Assembly: GCA_949113215.1 (NCBI GenBank)
Contig: CARZYU010000015.1
Span: forward strand, 11,899 to 18,125
From: an uncultured Bacilli bacterium
GTDB lineage: Bacteria; Bacillota_I; Bacilli_A; RF39; UBA660
DNA: 6,227 nt
Direction of reading: 5' to 3'
The number at the start of each line of letters is the position of its first letter. Within the stretch, counting starts at the first letter, position 1. Below the pieces are notes generated by a model. The model was not told where the DNA came from and did no database searches. It worked only from the letters and a program-made list of their open reading frames with translations. Position numbers and translations under genes: made by a program. This document shows, piece by piece, positions 5,593 to 6,227 of the stretch.

Positions 5593-6227
5593 ATTAGAAG
5601 TATTGTACGAAGACAATCACATCGTTGTGGTAAAAAAAGAAGCCAATCTCTTATCTCAAGCGGATCATACCAAAGATGTCGATCTTTTGACGATGGTGAA
5701 AGAATATATCAAAGAAAAGTATCAAAAACCAGGAAATGTCTATCTAGGACTTGTTCACAGGTTGGACCGCCCTGTTAGTGGTATCATGGTTTTTGCAAGA
5801 ACGAGCAAAGCGGCCAGTAGGTTATCGGAGCAAATCAAGAAACATCAGATGGAAAAGAAATATATGGCTGTGGTTCATGGAAAAGTAGAGGAAGGAACTT
5901 ATCACGACGATTTAAAGAAATTAGAAAATGGAAATACCATCGTAGTAGCAAAAGGGGAAGGGAAAGAAGCCCTTCTTCATTATCGCTGTTTGGAATATTC
6001 CAAAGAAAAGGACTGTTCTTTGGTAGAAATCGACTTAAAAACAGGACGACACCATCAAATTAGAGTTCAATTCGCACATCACTCCCATCCACTTTGTGGA
6101 GATCAACGTTATGGAATAGAAGATCGTACACAAATTGCTTTACATGCTTGCTTTTTGTCGTTTTATCATCCGACAACCAAAGAAAAAATGGAGTTTTTTC
6201 TCCCGCCACCCGATACAGGACATTGGG
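5582..6227 (+). CDS. RluA-family pseudouridine synthase (3' truncated)
   Basis: The frame opens at ATG 5582, inside the end of the methyltransferase gene, and runs without a stop to the window edge, giving 215 residues of an incomplete protein. The catalytic motif HRLDRPVSG at 59-67 contains the essential aspartate D62, and TGRHHQIRVQFAHH at about 164-177 followed by GDQRYG is the second hallmark of RluA-type synthases. These enzymes isomerise uridine to pseudouridine in rRNA or tRNA. The protein starts directly with the catalytic domain (LEVLYEDNHIVVVKK), with no N-terminal S4 RNA-binding domain, unlike RluC and RluD, so it resembles the short stand-alone forms; its exact RNA target cannot be assigned. 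The ribosome binding site is weak (GTGGGA at 5564-5569, 12 bases away), so translation is probably coupled to the upstream gene. The conserved PPPDTGHW end implies that the stop codon is near, just beyond the window. Confidence 0.9.
   Translation, partial: MKNKLEVLYEDNHIVVVKKEANLLSQADHTKDVDLLTMVKEYIKEKYQKPGNVYLGLVHRLDRPVSGIMVFARTSKAASRLSEQIKKHQMEKKYMAVVHGKVEEGTYHDDLKKLENGNTIVVAKGEGKEALLHYRCLEYSKEKDCSLVEIDLKTGRHHQIRVQFAHHSHPLCGDQRYGIEDRTQIALHACFLSFYHPTTKEKMEFFLPPPDTGHW

Overview
The window is a densely packed, low-GC stretch with every gene on the + strand and no gap longer than about 50 bases. Strong Shine-Dalgarno sites, a T-tailed hairpin terminator, extended -10 promoters and protein sequences of the Firmicutes type point to a low-GC Gram-positive bacterium (Bacillota, possibly an Erysipelotrichia-like or other gut lineage; that finer placement is a guess). 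TGG is used for Trp and no in-frame TGA appears in the genes, so there is no sign of the Mycoplasma code.

Region 1 (3-2919) is an NAD salvage operon with almost no spacers. It holds the C-terminal third of nicotinate phosphoribosyltransferase (pncB, cut by the window edge), a Nudix hydrolase of the ADP-ribose pyrophosphatase type, ammonia-dependent NAD synthetase (nadE), and a single ORF that joins nicotinate-mononucleotide adenylyltransferase (nadD) to a CinA-C/PncC-type NMN deamidase domain. Together they give nicotinate -> NaMN -> NaAD -> NAD, with a possible side entry NMN -> NaMN through the PncC domain.

Region 2 (2934-4704) starts at its own extended -10 promoter. It encodes an NrtR-like regulator (a degenerate Nudix domain plus a C-terminal winged helix) and an ADP-ribosylglycohydrolase of the DraG family. 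It ends in an intrinsic terminator whose stem contains the draG stop codon. NrtR proteins are known as ADP-ribose-responsive repressors of NAD genes, so regions 1 and 2 read as one NAD synthesis, turnover and sensing module.

Region 3 (4704-6227) starts at a second promoter with the same TGTTATAAT core, directly abutting the terminator T-tract. It encodes a COG1092-like SAM methyltransferase and, overlapping it by 11 bases, an RluA-family pseudouridine synthase truncated by the window end. These look like RNA-modification genes unrelated to NAD.

The most notable features are the NadD-PncC fusion, with a possible internal start that could also make PncC alone, and the clustering of NAD synthesis, ADP-ribose removal and an ADP-ribose-sensing regulator.
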